Source of the DNA: Nocardiopsis alborubida
Lineage (GTDB): Bacteria > Actinomycetota > Actinomycetes > Streptosporangiales > Streptosporangiaceae
DNA length: 64,000 bases
NCBI RefSeq assembly: GCF_012396365.1
Contig: NZ_JAAXPG010000001.1
Span: forward strand, 1-64,000
Direction of reading: 5' to 3'
The first letter of the stretch is position 1. The number at the start of each line of letters is the position of its first letter. Under the pieces are notes generated by a model that did not search any database, was not told the DNA's origin, and saw nothing but the letters and a program-made list of their open reading frames with translations. Both the position numbers and the translations under genes were made by a program. Positions 52,485 to 61,020 of this stretch are shown here, piece after piece.

Positions 52485-52688
52485 TCAGCGGTGCCCGGCG
52501 AGCCGGAGCAGCGCGACCCACTGGTGCGCGGGCAGGGCGAGCGCCGCGTGGGCGGGGTGCGCGGAGTCGCGTAGGCCGACCTTCCTCGGCGGGTCCAGGA
52601 CGGCCTCGACGCAGTCGCCGTTGCCGCCACCGCTGTAGCTCGACTTCCGCCACCGACCGGGTTCGTGTCCCAGCCCTCTCACGGGCAC
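52485..52688 (-). CDS. DUF397-domain protein, orphan
   Basis: 67 residues with GTG at 52688; a second GTG two codons later has better RBS spacing (GGGA). The DUF397 core WRKSSYSGGGNGDCVEAVLD followed by VGLRDS is unmistakable. DUF397 genes normally sit next to an HTH regulator of the Scr1/WhiJ kind, often acting as its small partner in development. Here the C-terminus is extended (AHAALALPAHQWVALLRLAG) and no HTH gene is nearby, so it is orphaned. Confidence 0.88.
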   Translation of the reverse strand: MPVRGLGHEPGRWRKSSYSGGGNGDCVEAVLDPPRKVGLRDSAHPAHAALALPAHQWVALLRLAGHR

Positions 52689-53494
52689 TCCCGTCCGCTC
52701 TGTCCCCGCTGGTTGTCGCTACGCACGCGGCGGCCTCGATTCTCTCAGTTCCACCATTGGTCGCTCCTGTTTCCCGAGCAGTTCTGAAAGTGCGATCGGG
52801 TCCGACTCCGGTTCAGTTATGTATTCGGTTGGTGACAGGGGCCGACTTGTACATGCCCACTGGAGTGGTATTCATGTTGTCCGGGCGCGGCCGTTCTCCG
52901 GATAGTCCGTAAAAAGAAGCGAATGATACGCCGGGAAGCGGTTCCGCTTCGGTTGGGGCGCGCCGGACCCGTGCTGTGCCCGGCGGGGGAGGCGCCAGCG
53001 CGGTCCCCTCTCGGTCCGGCGCGCGCAAAGCCTGTGCCCGCAAGGGATGCGGGGTCGGTGCCGTTCGGTGCGCGGGGGCGGTCTCCTCCCGGGAAGCGCC
53101 GTTGGGCGCGCCCGCCGGGGAGGGGCCGTGGGGCGAGGGGGCGATTACCGTGACTCCCCGGTCCGGGAAAAGCGCGTGCGGGAAAAGGGTGTCCGCGGTT
53201 GGCCCGTGACCCCGATCCCTTTTCGTTCCCGTTGCGGCTCGGGGTCCGGGTGTTGCGCCCGGGGCGGCCCGATTTGCGTTCGCCGTGTGCGCTCCAGGGG
53301 AAGCGGGTGCCCCGGTGCGGACGCCATTTCGACCGAGGTGTTATGGCCGCGGGAATGGTGGCCGGACCCCGGGCCGCCCGGATCCCCGCGCCGCCGACGG
53401 GCGGCGAACGCCCCCCGCAGGGGAGGGATGAACGGTGCCCGGTGCCGGGGCGCGTTCCGGCGGAGTGCCGTGACCGGGGCGAACACTGCCTAAC
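52689..53494. other. Gene-poor region between DUF397 and the two-component system
   Basis: 806 bp. Open frames exist on both strands but have Arg/Pro/Gly-rich, domain-free translations. AT content rises at 52740-52930. Promoters for DUF397 and the response regulator must lie here. Confidence 0.5.
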
Positions 53495-54172
53495 ATGCTG
53501 GACATGCGCATTCTCGTGGTCGAGGACGACGACCGGGTCGCCCGTGGACTGGTGACCGCCCTGCGGGCGGCGTCCTTCGACGTCCAGAGGGTCGCCACCG
53601 CCGAACGGGCCCTGAGCGCCCCGCCCGCCGACGTCGTCCTCCTCGACCTCGGCCTTCCCGACGCCGACGGCATCGACCTGCTCCGCAAGCTCCGGGACCG
53701 CCCGCAGACCGCCATCATCGCCGTCACGGCCCGCGGCGAGGAGCGCGACCGGGTGCGCGGCCTGCGGGCCGGCGCCGACGACTACGTGGTCAAGCCCTTC
53801 GGCGTCGCCGAACTCCTCGCCCGCATCGACGCGGTCCTGCGCCGCACCCGCGCCGCGCGGGCCGAGGCCGAGGAGGAGGAGCCCGCGCTCAGGATCGGCG
53901 AGCTCACCGTCGACCCGGGCTCCCGCGCGGCCAGCGTCGGCGGCGCGGAGCTCCAGCTGACCCGCAAGGAGTTCGACCTGCTCGCCCTCCTGGCCTCCCG
54001 TTCCCCGTCGGTGGTCGCCCGCGACCAGATCCTCGACCAGGTCTGGGGCACGGCCTGGGAGACCTCCTCCAGGACCCTGGACACCCACATCGGCTCGCTG
54101 CGGGCCAAGCTCGGCCACGCCGTGCAGATCCGCACCGTGCGCGGTGTCGGCTACCTCCTCGACCGGTTCTGA
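53495..54172 (+). CDS. OmpR/PhoB-family response regulator
   Basis: 225 residues (ATG 53495; ATG 53504 also possible). Receiver domain: acidic pair in VVEDDDR, phospho-accepting Asp in VVLLDLGLPD, Thr in VTARG and Lys in VVKPFG. C-terminal winged helix: LRIGELTVDPGSRAASVGGA, LTRKEFDLLALLASRSPSVV, SRTLDTHIGSLRAKLG and VRGVGYLL. Followed after four bases by its histidine kinase. Likely targets are the neighbouring TAXI binding protein and DASS permease. Confidence 0.94.
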   Translation: MLDMRILVVEDDDRVARGLVTALRAASFDVQRVATAERALSAPPADVVLLDLGLPDADGIDLLRKLRDRPQTAIIAVTARGEERDRVRGLRAGADDYVVKPFGVAELLARIDAVLRRTRAARAEAEEEEPALRIGELTVDPGSRAASVGGAELQLTRKEFDLLALLASRSPSVVARDQILDQVWGTAWETSSRTLDTHIGSLRAKLGHAVQIRTVRGVGYLLDRF

Positions 54173-54176
54173 ACCC

Positions 54177-55562
54177 GTGCTCCGCAGACTGCTCACCATC
54201 CTGCTCCCCGCCGCGTTCGTCCTGGTCGCCTCGGCGGTCATCCCCCTGGGGACGGTCATCGCCCAGCAGCTCACCCAGGAGGTCTACGTCGACCGCCTGG
54301 GGGACGCGGGACGCTTCGCCGCCCTGGCCCGCACCGCCCTGGAGGCCGACCGCCCGGAGGCGCTCCTCCAGGAGATGGGCCGCTACGAGGCGCTCTACGG
54401 CATCCCGGTGGTCGTGGTCGCCACCGACGGCGGGATCATCGCCGGGTCGGGCAGCGCGGCGCACCAGCGCGACGTGCTCGCGGAACTGGGCTCACCGGAG
54501 ACCCTCACCATCGCCCTGGCCGGGGAGCGCCCCGCCCCTCCGACCACCGTCTGGCCCTGGGAGCCCGACCCCCTCGTGGTCGCCGAGCCCATCGGACGCG
54601 ACAGCGAGGTGACCGGTGCGGTCATCGTCGCCGCCCCCACCGACCAGCTCGGCGCCGACATCCTCGGTTCCTGGGGATGGCTCGCCCTGCTCAGCCTGGT
54701 GCCCCTGGCGCTCCTGGTGGCGGCCTCGCTGCCGCTGTCGCGCTGGGTCCTGCGCCCCATCGGCCGGCTCGACGCCGCGACCACCGCCGTCGCCTCGGGG
54801 GACCTGGACGTGCGGGTGGACGCCGAGCAGGGCCCTCCGGAGCTGCGCCGCCTCACCGAGTCCTTCAACACGATGGTCGACGTGGTGCGCAGGGCCCTGG
54901 AACGCCAGCGCTCCTTCGTCTCCGACGCCTCCCACCAGCTGCGCAACCCCCTGGCGAGCCTGCGCCTGGCGGTGGAGAACCTCGCTCCCTACCTGAGTTC
55001 GGAGGAGGCCCGGGAGGCGCACGCCGTGGCCGTGGACGAGACCACGGTCATGCACCGGATGCTCAACTCCCTGCTGGCCGCGACGCGCCTGGAGAGCGTC
55101 ACGGGCACCGAGGCCGTGGACGTCCCCGAGCTGCTGCAGACCCGGGTGGAGCGCTGGCGCGCCCTGGGAGACGCCCGGGGGATCACCGTGACCGTGGACG
55201 TCCCCGCCGGGCTGCGGGTGTACGCCCCGGCCGGGGGGCTGGGCAGCATCCTCGACGAACTGGTGAGCAACGCCCTGCGCCTGTCCGGGGGGACCCGGGT
55301 ACAGGTGCGGGGCTCCGCGGGCGACCCCGCGCGGATCAGCGTGCTCGACGACGGGGAGGGGCTCCCGGAGGAGGAGCGCGGCGCCGCCCTGGACCGCTTC
55401 TGGCGCTCGTCCCGCCAGCAGAACACCGAGGGGACCGGTATGGGGCTGGCGATCGTCTCCGACCTGGTCCGCGAGGCCGGAGGGACGCTGGCGCTGGGCG
55501 AGGGCCTGCCCGGCGAGCGGCCCGGCTTCGGCGTGACCATCACGCTGCCGCCCGCGGAATGA
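54177..55562 (+). CDS. Sensor histidine kinase
   Basis: 461 residues from the GTG at 54177. Two membrane helices (~5-28, LLTILLPAAFVLVASAVIPL; ~160-185, LALLSLVPLALLVAASLPLS) enclose a ~130-residue extracellular sensor. HAMP follows (RWVLRPIGRLDAATTAVASG DLDVRV), then HisKA with phospho-His in SDASHQLRNPLASLRLAVEN, and HATPase: DELVSNALRLS (N box), DDGEGLP (G1) and GTGMGLAIV (G2). It is partnered with the preceding regulator, and lies next to a convergent TAXI binding protein that could present a ligand to it. Confidence 0.94.
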   Translation: MLRRLLTILLPAAFVLVASAVIPLGTVIAQQLTQEVYVDRLGDAGRFAALARTALEADRPEALLQEMGRYEALYGIPVVVVATDGGIIAGSGSAAHQRDVLAELGSPETLTIALAGERPAPPTTVWPWEPDPLVVAEPIGRDSEVTGAVIVAAPTDQLGADILGSWGWLALLSLVPLALLVAASLPLSRWVLRPIGRLDAATTAVASGDLDVRVDAEQGPPELRRLTESFNTMVDVVRRALERQRSFVSDASHQLRNPLASLRLAVENLAPYLSSEEAREAHAVAVDETTVMHRMLNSLLAATRLESVTGTEAVDVPELLQTRVERWRALGDARGITVTVDVPAGLRVYAPAGGLGSILDELVSNALRLSGGTRVQVRGSAGDPARISVLDDGEGLPEEERGAALDRFWRSSRQQNTEGTGMGLAIVSDLVREAGGTLALGEGLPGERPGFGVTITLPPAE

Positions 55563-55565
55563 GCC

Positions 55566-56510
55566 TCACGAGGGCTTGTTGTCCCGGTACCAGCGCGCGG
55601 CCCCGGGGTGGAGGGGGACCACGCCGGTCGAGATGCCGGTGCGCACGTTGATCTGCGCCGCCTCGGGGCGGGATTCGGCGATCCGCGCGGCGCCGGTGTA
55701 GACGGTGTCGGCGACGACGTGGGCCAGGTCGTCCGGCAGGTCGGCCGCGCACAGCAGCAGGTTCGGGATGGACATGGTGGGGCAGGCGGGCACGCCCTCG
55801 TAGGTGGTCGCCGGGACGGTGGCGGGGAAGTACCTCTCGGGGTGGGCCTCGGCCATGGCCGACGCGACGTCCCCGAGGTCGACCAGTCGCGTCGCGTGCT
55901 CGCGGGCCAGGTCGGCGACCGCGGGCGTGGGCAGCCCCGTCAGGGAGAACATCGCGTCGATCTCCCCGCGTCCCAGGGCGTCGGCGGAGGCCGCCTGGTC
56001 CAGGCGCACGTCCTCCATCGCCAGCCCGGTCTCCTCGATGATCCGCGCCACGGTGAACTCGGTGCCGGAGTTGACCGCGCCCACCGAGACGCGGCGGCCC
56101 TCCAGGTCGGACAGGGAGCGCACGGGGGAGGCGTCCAGGACCGCCAGGTGCAGGAAGCTGTCGTAGAGGCGACCGATCGCGCGGAAGGGGCCGGCGTCGG
56201 CCACCTCGTCGCCCAGGACCGCGTCGAGGCTGGTCAGGCCCAGGTGGGCCTCGCCCGCGTCGATGAGCAGCAGGTTGTCGTGCGAGGCGCCGGTCTCGAC
56301 GGTCCCCACCCGGGTGCCGGGGAGCCGGGCGTCCAGCAGGGCCGCGATCTCCGCGCCGATCTCCCGGTAGACGGCCCCGGCCGGGCCCGTGGCCACGACG
56401 AGCGACTCCGGGGCGGGAGAGGGATCGCGCCACGCGCAACCGCCCAGCGCGACCGCGGCGAGCGCGCCCGCGGCCCCCCTCAGGGCGGTGCGCCGGTTCG
56501 GTCCATGCAT
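55566..56510 (-). CDS. TAXI-family TRAP solute-binding lipoprotein, orphan
   Basis: 314 residues. N-terminus has a twin-arginine-like RRTALRG and lipobox ALGGC (Cys ~25). Mature TAXI domain: LVVATGPAGAVYREIGAEIA ALL, ETGASHDNLLLIDAGEAHLG, GRRVSVGAVNSGTEFTVARI and DAMFSLTGLPTPAVADLA. TAXI proteins bind dicarboxylates, glutamate or similar for TRAP transporters, but no DctM/DctQ membrane partner is present. Its 3' end faces the histidine kinase stop three bases away. Possible roles are a sensor accessory or a binding protein for the DASS permease at 56756. Confidence 0.9.
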   Translation of the reverse strand: MHGPNRRTALRGAAGALAAVALGGCAWRDPSPAPESLVVATGPAGAVYREIGAEIAALLDARLPGTRVGTVETGASHDNLLLIDAGEAHLGLTSLDAVLGDEVADAGPFRAIGRLYDSFLHLAVLDASPVRSLSDLEGRRVSVGAVNSGTEFTVARIIEETGLAMEDVRLDQAASADALGRGEIDAMFSLTGLPTPAVADLAREHATRLVDLGDVASAMAEAHPERYFPATVPATTYEGVPACPTMSIPNLLLCAADLPDDLAHVVADTVYTGAARIAESRPEAAQINVRTGISTGVVPLHPGAARWYRDNKPS

Positions 56511-56755
56511 ACCCGCAGCTTAGGCCAGGAGAGCGGCGGTCCAGGCCCGCCGGTCACACCTCGCGGATGCTCACTGTGTGCCCCCGTGGGCCCACTCACG
56601 GTTCCGAAATGTCAGAGGATTCTCAAATCTTCGTTGAGACTTTGAGCACGCGCGAGAGAGACCCACACCATCGCTGTATCAATTCGGGGTAATCGGGGAG
56701 AAACCCGACGGTAAGACCAGTGTCACTCCCCGGTGGCCCACAACAGGAGGAACCC

Positions 56756-58306
56756 ATGGCGTCCGAGAAGGGTGTCGACGCGCCCGACACCGCATCCCCC
56801 ACCCAGGACGGCAGAACCGCCAGAGGCAGTTCGCCCTCGCGCGTCATCGGGTTGATCGCGGGCCCGCTGGTCGGGCTGCTGGTCTACTTCCTCATGCCGG
56901 ACATGCCGATGCCCCTCGCCGACGGCGAGGACGGCGAGACGGTCCTGTCGGCCAACGGCCGCGCGGTGGCCGCGGTGACCGCGTTCATCGCCATCTGGTG
57001 GGCCACCGAGGCGATCCCGATCCCGATCGCCTCGCTGCTGCCGCTGGTGCTCTTCCCCGTCCTGATGGAGGGCACCCCCGTCGGGGACGTCGCCTCGTCC
57101 TACGGGTCGGACACCATCTTCCTGTTCATGGGCGGCTTCATGCTCGCCCTGGCGATGCAGAAGTGGAACCTGCACAAGCGCATCGCCCTGGTCATCGTCT
57201 CCAAGGTCGGCTCCAACACCGCGGGGCTGATCGGCGGCTTCATGATCGCCACCGGGTTCATCACGATGTGGGTGTCCAACACCGCCACCGCCGTGATGAT
57301 GCTGCCCGTCGGCCTCTCGGTGGTCGCGCTGATCACCCAGTTCCGCGACGGCAGGACCGACGCGAACTTCGCCACCGCGCTCATGCTCGGCATCGCGTAC
57401 TCGTCCTCCATCGGCTCGGTGGCCACCATCATCGGCACACCGCCCAACGTGCTGATGGTCGGCTACCTCGCCGAGGCCCACGACATCCACATCGGCTTCG
57501 GCGAGTGGATGCTGGTCGGCCTGCCGCTGGCCGCGGTGTTCATGCTCATCGCCTGGTTCGTGCTGATCAAGGTCTTCCCGCCGCAGGTCAAGAAGGTGGA
57601 GGGCGCCCAGGACCTCATCCGCTCCGAGCTCGCCGAGATGGGTCCGATGGCGCGCGCCGAGAAGCTCGTGCTGGCGGTCTTCGCCTTCGCGGCGCTCTCC
57701 TGGATCTTCGTCCCGGTCCTGGCCGACAACTTCCTGCCGTGGCTGTCCAGCGTCAGCGACGCCGGTATCGCGATGACCGTGGCGGTCCTGCTGTTCCTGA
57801 TCCCGGTCAAGCGCGGGACCCGCCTGCTGGACTGGGAGACCGCCGTGCAGCTGCCGTGGGGCGTCCTGCTCCTCTTCGGCGGCGGTCTGGCCATCTCGGC
57901 GCAGTTCACCGCGTCCGGCCTGAGCACCTGGATCGGCAGCCAGGTCGCCGTCCTGGCGGGCGTGCCCACCTGGGTGCTGATCCTGGTCGCGGCCGGGCTG
58001 GTCCTCTTCCTGACGGAGCTCACCAGCAACACCGCCACCGCGGCCACCTTCCTGCCCATCCTCGGCGGCGTCGCGGTGGGCATGCAGATCGACATCCTGT
58101 CCCTGGTGATCCCGGTGGCCCTGGCCGCGACGATGGCCTTCATGCTCCCGGTGGCCACACCGCCGAACGCGATCGTCTTCGGTTCCGGCCACGTGCGGAT
58201 CGGCCAGATGATGCGCGGCGGTGTGTGGCTCAACCTCATCGCGCTGCTCCTGATCCTGGCCACGATGTACACCCTGGTCAGCTGGTTCCTGGGCGTCAGC
58301 CTGTAG
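56756..58306 (+). CDS. DASS/SLC13-family anion:sodium symporter
   Basis: 516 residues from the ATG at 56756, with CAGGAGG just upstream. About 11-12 membrane helices. The two inverted-repeat signature motifs are SNTATAVMMLPVG and SNTATAATFLPIL, the SNT residues binding Na+ and carboxylate, plus IGTPPNVLMVGY and ATPPNAIVFGSG. WWATEAIPIPIASLLPLVLFP is the family hallmark. It takes up di- or tricarboxylates (or sulfate) with sodium. The neighbouring two-component system probably senses and induces it. Confidence 0.94.
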   Translation: MASEKGVDAPDTASPTQDGRTARGSSPSRVIGLIAGPLVGLLVYFLMPDMPMPLADGEDGETVLSANGRAVAAVTAFIAIWWATEAIPIPIASLLPLVLFPVLMEGTPVGDVASSYGSDTIFLFMGGFMLALAMQKWNLHKRIALVIVSKVGSNTAGLIGGFMIATGFITMWVSNTATAVMMLPVGLSVVALITQFRDGRTDANFATALMLGIAYSSSIGSVATIIGTPPNVLMVGYLAEAHDIHIGFGEWMLVGLPLAAVFMLIAWFVLIKVFPPQVKKVEGAQDLIRSELAEMGPMARAEKLVLAVFAFAALSWIFVPVLADNFLPWLSSVSDAGIAMTVAVLLFLIPVKRGTRLLDWETAVQLPWGVLLLFGGGLAISAQFTASGLSTWIGSQVAVLAGVPTWVLILVAAGLVLFLTELTSNTATAATFLPILGGVAVGMQIDILSLVIPVALAATMAFMLPVATPPNAIVFGSGHVRIGQMMRGGVWLNLIALLLILATMYTLVSWFLGVSL

Positions 58307-58318
58307 GAGTACGCGACG

Positions 58319-58353
58319 CGGGCGGCCCCCTGTGCTCAGGGGGCCGCCCGTTT
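58319..58353 (+). terminator. Terminator after the DASS permease
   Basis: CGGGCGGCCCCCTG and CAGGGGGCCGCCCG pair around TGCT, followed by TTT. Confidence 0.85.
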
Positions 58354-58580
58354 CTGCTGTCCTGACCGCCTCCCGCAGCCGCGGAGGGCGTGGGGCGCCG
58401 GCTGGCGGAGGGGCGCTCTCGGGGGCGGGGCCCGCCTGCGGGGGCTGGGGGCGGGGGACCGGGCGGCGGCTCACCCCGGGGGCCGGGACAGGACCTCCGG
58501 TGGTCGTTCACCCGCCGGGACGTCCTGTGGCCTTCCGCCGCAGGGAGTCGGACCCTCCAGTGAGGCCGCGCCCCGCGTCA

Positions 58581-58612
58581 CACGGTGCCCGCGTCGCACG
58601 GTGCCCGCGTCG
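58581..58612. repeat. Short tandem repeat
   Basis: CACGGTGCCCGCGTCG occurs twice in tandem (16 bp x 2) in the spacer before the nhaA terminator, with a partial third copy. No function is apparent; the 58354-58613 spacer has no gene. Confidence 0.6.
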
Positions 58613-58613
58613 C

Positions 58614-58660
58614 ACGGCGGCGGCCCGCCTCCCCGCTCGGGGGAGACGGGCCGCCGCCGT
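58614..58660 (-). terminator. Terminator after nhaA
   Basis: ACGGCGGCGGCCCG pairs with CGGGCCGCCGCCGT, with an inner CTCCCC/GGGGAG stem, immediately after the minus-strand stop at 58665. Confidence 0.75.
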
Positions 58661-58664
58661 GCTC

Positions 58665-59933
58665 CTACTCGGAGTTCTTGCCCGCCGTGCTCTGGCGGTC
58701 CAGCTTCCGGTAGTGCCTCGCCCGCGCGCCCAGGATCACCGCGGCCAGCAGGGTCGCGATGGCGGAGGCCACCAGCACGCCGGTCTTGGCATGCGCCAGG
58801 TGCCCGGGGTCGTCGGCGAACGTCAGCTCGCTGATCAGCAGCGACACGGTGAACCCGATACCGGCCAGCTGCGACATGCCGACGATGTCGATCCACTTCA
58901 GACTGGGGTTGAGCTCAGCCTTGGTGACCTTGGTGGTCAGCCACGAGCCGCCCGCGATACCGATCACCTTGCCGAGGATGAGGCCCGCGATGATGCCCAG
59001 CGCCGCCGTGTCGGTGAGGACCTCGCCGAAGCCGTCGAAGACCACGCCCGCGGAGAAGAAGGCGAAGATCGGCAGGGCCAGACCCGCGGACCAGGGGCGC
59101 AGCAGCTGCTCCACGCCGTGGCTCGGGTCGTGGCGCTCACCGGGCAGCTTGTTGGTGCGCATCAGCAGACCCATCGCCACGCCGGCGATGGTCGCGTGCA
59201 CGCCGCTCTCGTGGACCAGGACCCAGATCACCACGGCCAGGGGCACGTAGACCAGCCAGTTGGGCACCACGGACGCGTTGAGCTTGGCGGCCAGCCCCTT
59301 GCCGCGCTGGAGGTACCAGAAGACCGCCAGGCCCGCGGCGGCCACCGCCATGGGGAGGAAGTTGATGTCCGCGGTGTAGAAGACCGCGATGACGATGATC
59401 GCGCCGAGGTCGTCCACGATCGCCAGCGTCAGCAGGAAGGTCCGCAGCGCGGGCGGCAGCCCGCGGCCGATCACCGCGAGGATCGCGAGGGCGAAGGCGA
59501 TGTCGGTCGCCATCGGGATGCCCCACCCGTGGACGGTGTCGGGCGAGGTGAGGTTGATCGCGGCGTAGATCACGGCGGGCACGATCATGCCGCAGATCGC
59601 CGCGACGATCGGCAGCATGGCCCGCCGGGGGTTGCGCAGCTCCCCGTGGACGAACTCCTGCTTGAGCTCGTTGCCGACGACGAAGAAGAAGACCGCCAGG
59701 AGGCCGTCGGCGGCCCAGGTCTCCAGGGACAGGTTCAGGTGCAGGGACTCGGGCCCGAAGGTGATCGCCCGCAGGTTCTCGTAGGCCTCGCCGAAGGGCG
59801 AGTTGATCCAGACGAGAGCGAGGACCGCGGCGCCGATCAGCAGGAAGCCGCCGACACTGTCGCTGCGCAGGGTGTCGGCCAGCCGTGAGAGCGGGCCGGG
59901 GCGTTCGGAGCGCAGAATCGGGTCAATGCTCAT
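58665..59933 (-). CDS. nhaA: Na+/H+ antiporter NhaA
   Basis: 422 residues from the ATG at 59933 (GGAAAG seven bases upstream); the open frame continues 5' without coding character. About 12 membrane helices. NhaA motifs: FFFVVGNELKQEFVHGELRN, GWGIPMATDIAFALAILAVI G and the ion-binding Asp pair in TLAIVDDLGAIIVIAVFYT, then VHESGVHATIAGVAMGLL. It expels Na+ in exchange for protons. Monocistronic with its own terminator. Confidence 0.96.
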   Translation of the reverse strand: MSIDPILRSERPGPLSRLADTLRSDSVGGFLLIGAAVLALVWINSPFGEAYENLRAITFGPESLHLNLSLETWAADGLLAVFFFVVGNELKQEFVHGELRNPRRAMLPIVAAICGMIVPAVIYAAINLTSPDTVHGWGIPMATDIAFALAILAVIGRGLPPALRTFLLTLAIVDDLGAIIVIAVFYTADINFLPMAVAAAGLAVFWYLQRGKGLAAKLNASVVPNWLVYVPLAVVIWVLVHESGVHATIAGVAMGLLMRTNKLPGERHDPSHGVEQLLRPWSAGLALPIFAFFSAGVVFDGFGEVLTDTAALGIIAGLILGKVIGIAGGSWLTTKVTKAELNPSLKWIDIVGMSQLAGIGFTVSLLISELTFADDPGHLAHAKTGVLVASAIATLLAAVILGARARHYRKLDRQSTAGKNSE

Positions 59934-60184
59934 GTGCAACTTTCCGGGCGTATGGCTGACAGGGACTCGCCGACCAGTCTTCCCGGCACACCTAGACGCG
60001 GGCGCGCGCCTCGCCCATGCTCGCGGAAGATGGGACGAATGTCCAGTCCAGGGGCATGGTGTCCGTTCCGGGGAGGAGGGTGCCGGTGAGGGGGCGGTGC
60101 CGGCCACCACCTCGTGTCGTACGTCCGGGAAGGGAGCCCGTCAGCCCTTCCCGGTCGGGCTGGACCATGTGTACCACTGGTCCC
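59934..60184. other. Intergenic region upstream of nhaA
   Basis: No gene seen. It should contain the nhaA promoter on the minus strand and the former promoter of the antitoxin remnant at 60185. Confidence 0.4.
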
Positions 60185-60358
60185 ATGAGCGGAATGCGGG
60201 CGGAGACCATTCGCCAGGTGCGCGACCGCATCTCCGGGGTCGTCGACCGCGCGGACCGTGAGAATTCGCCCACGGCCATCACCAGACGGGGAAGAGAGGC
60301 CGCGGCGGTGGTCCCCACCGACCTGCTGCGGCGTTGCCAGCGGCGCGGGGAGCAGGAG
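60185..60358 (+). pseudogene. Remnant of a Phd/YefM-family antitoxin
   Basis: From the ATG at 60185 the first ~45 codons read MSGMRAETIRQVRDRISGVV DRADRENSPTAITRRGREAA AVVPTDLL. This is the usual Phd/YefM start: a helix preceding SGVVDR, then the strand with ITR.GR.AAVVV...DL. After ~58 codons the similarity ends and the frame runs on across the antisense DUF2795 gene without coding character; the toxin-binding C-terminus is lost and no toxin gene follows. Probably a decayed toxin-antitoxin locus. The coordinates mark the recognisable part. Confidence 0.6.
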
Positions 60359-60415
60359 GTCCCGCGCATGACACGGTCCCGGGCCCGTCAGGGCACCGGG
60401 ACCACGGCGCGGGGC

Positions 60416-60751
60416 TCAGGACTTGCGGTTCTCGCCCAGCTCCTCCTCGATGGGGTTGACCGGGCGGCTCTCCTTCATCGACTCGGCCATGCCGGGCTTG
60501 CCGTGTTCCCTGCGCAGCTGCGCGCGGGCGGACTCGGTGTGCGAGTCCGTCTCGGAGCGGGGCAGGGGCACCGAGCGCAGTACCTCGTCGGCCTCGTTGT
60601 ACTGGGCGGGCGGCATGGCCCGCAGGGCGCTGAGCAGTTCCTCGTCGGCGCCCGCGTCCAGGGCGTGCGTCACGATCCGGTCCTTGTCCGCGGGGAAGTC
60701 CACCTCCCCCAGGACGTCCTGTAGCCCTTCGATGCCACGCTTGACGCTCAT
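60416..60751 (-). CDS. DUF2795-domain protein
   Basis: 111 residues. The DUF2795 pattern is clear: GLQDVLGEVDFPADKDRIVT HALDAGADEELLSALRAMPP AQYNEADEVLRSVP. The C-terminal half is polar and charged (SRPVNPIEEELGENRKS). The family is small, cytoplasmic and of unknown function; it is frequent in actinomycetes. Monocistronic; the gap 60752-61020 shows only a basic low-complexity frame. Confidence 0.85.
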   Translation of the reverse strand: MSVKRGIEGLQDVLGEVDFPADKDRIVTHALDAGADEELLSALRAMPPAQYNEADEVLRSVPLPRSETDSHTESARAQLRREHGKPGMAESMKESRPVNPIEEELGENRKS

Positions 60752-61020
60752 CGTCAGTCCCTCCGACTCGTGCGAGGGCCGGGCAGCTCCGCCCCGGTCA
60801 CCAGGGGCGGACTACCTGACCTGCGAGGACACTGGGGTCGCCTACCCGGTCGGAGGGGAGCCCAACCGTCGGAGGGGAGCGGGGCCGCAGCCCCGCGCGG
60901 CGCCCGGCGGGGCGCCGCGGCCCAGGCCACCACGGCGCGAAACCCCGAGCGGGGACTTCGCACCGCAGCGACCCCACATCAACCGCCGCGGGCGGCCGGA
61001 GACGTCCGCGGCGGAGGGTC

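Noticed and set aside
49868-52630. 920-codon minus-strand open frame across the NB-ARC-TPR region
   Set aside because: Mirror of the TPR coding strand; no start signal or domain, while the plus strand has clear NB-ARC and TPR motifs.
52813-52875. 20-residue peptide MNTTPVGMYKSAPVTNRIHN on the minus strand
   Set aside because: Considered as a signalling peptide or precursor, but there is no ribosome binding site, export signal or modification enzyme nearby.
49853-53494. FxSxx-COOH peptide system
   Set aside because: The NB-ARC-TPR part resembles TPR proteins of FxSxx-COOH systems, but I found no short protein ending in FxSxx and no partner radical SAM gene near it.
52817-54274. 485-codon minus-strand open frame
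   Set aside because: Covers the response regulator in antisense and a gene-poor spacer; Arg/Pro/Gly-rich translation.
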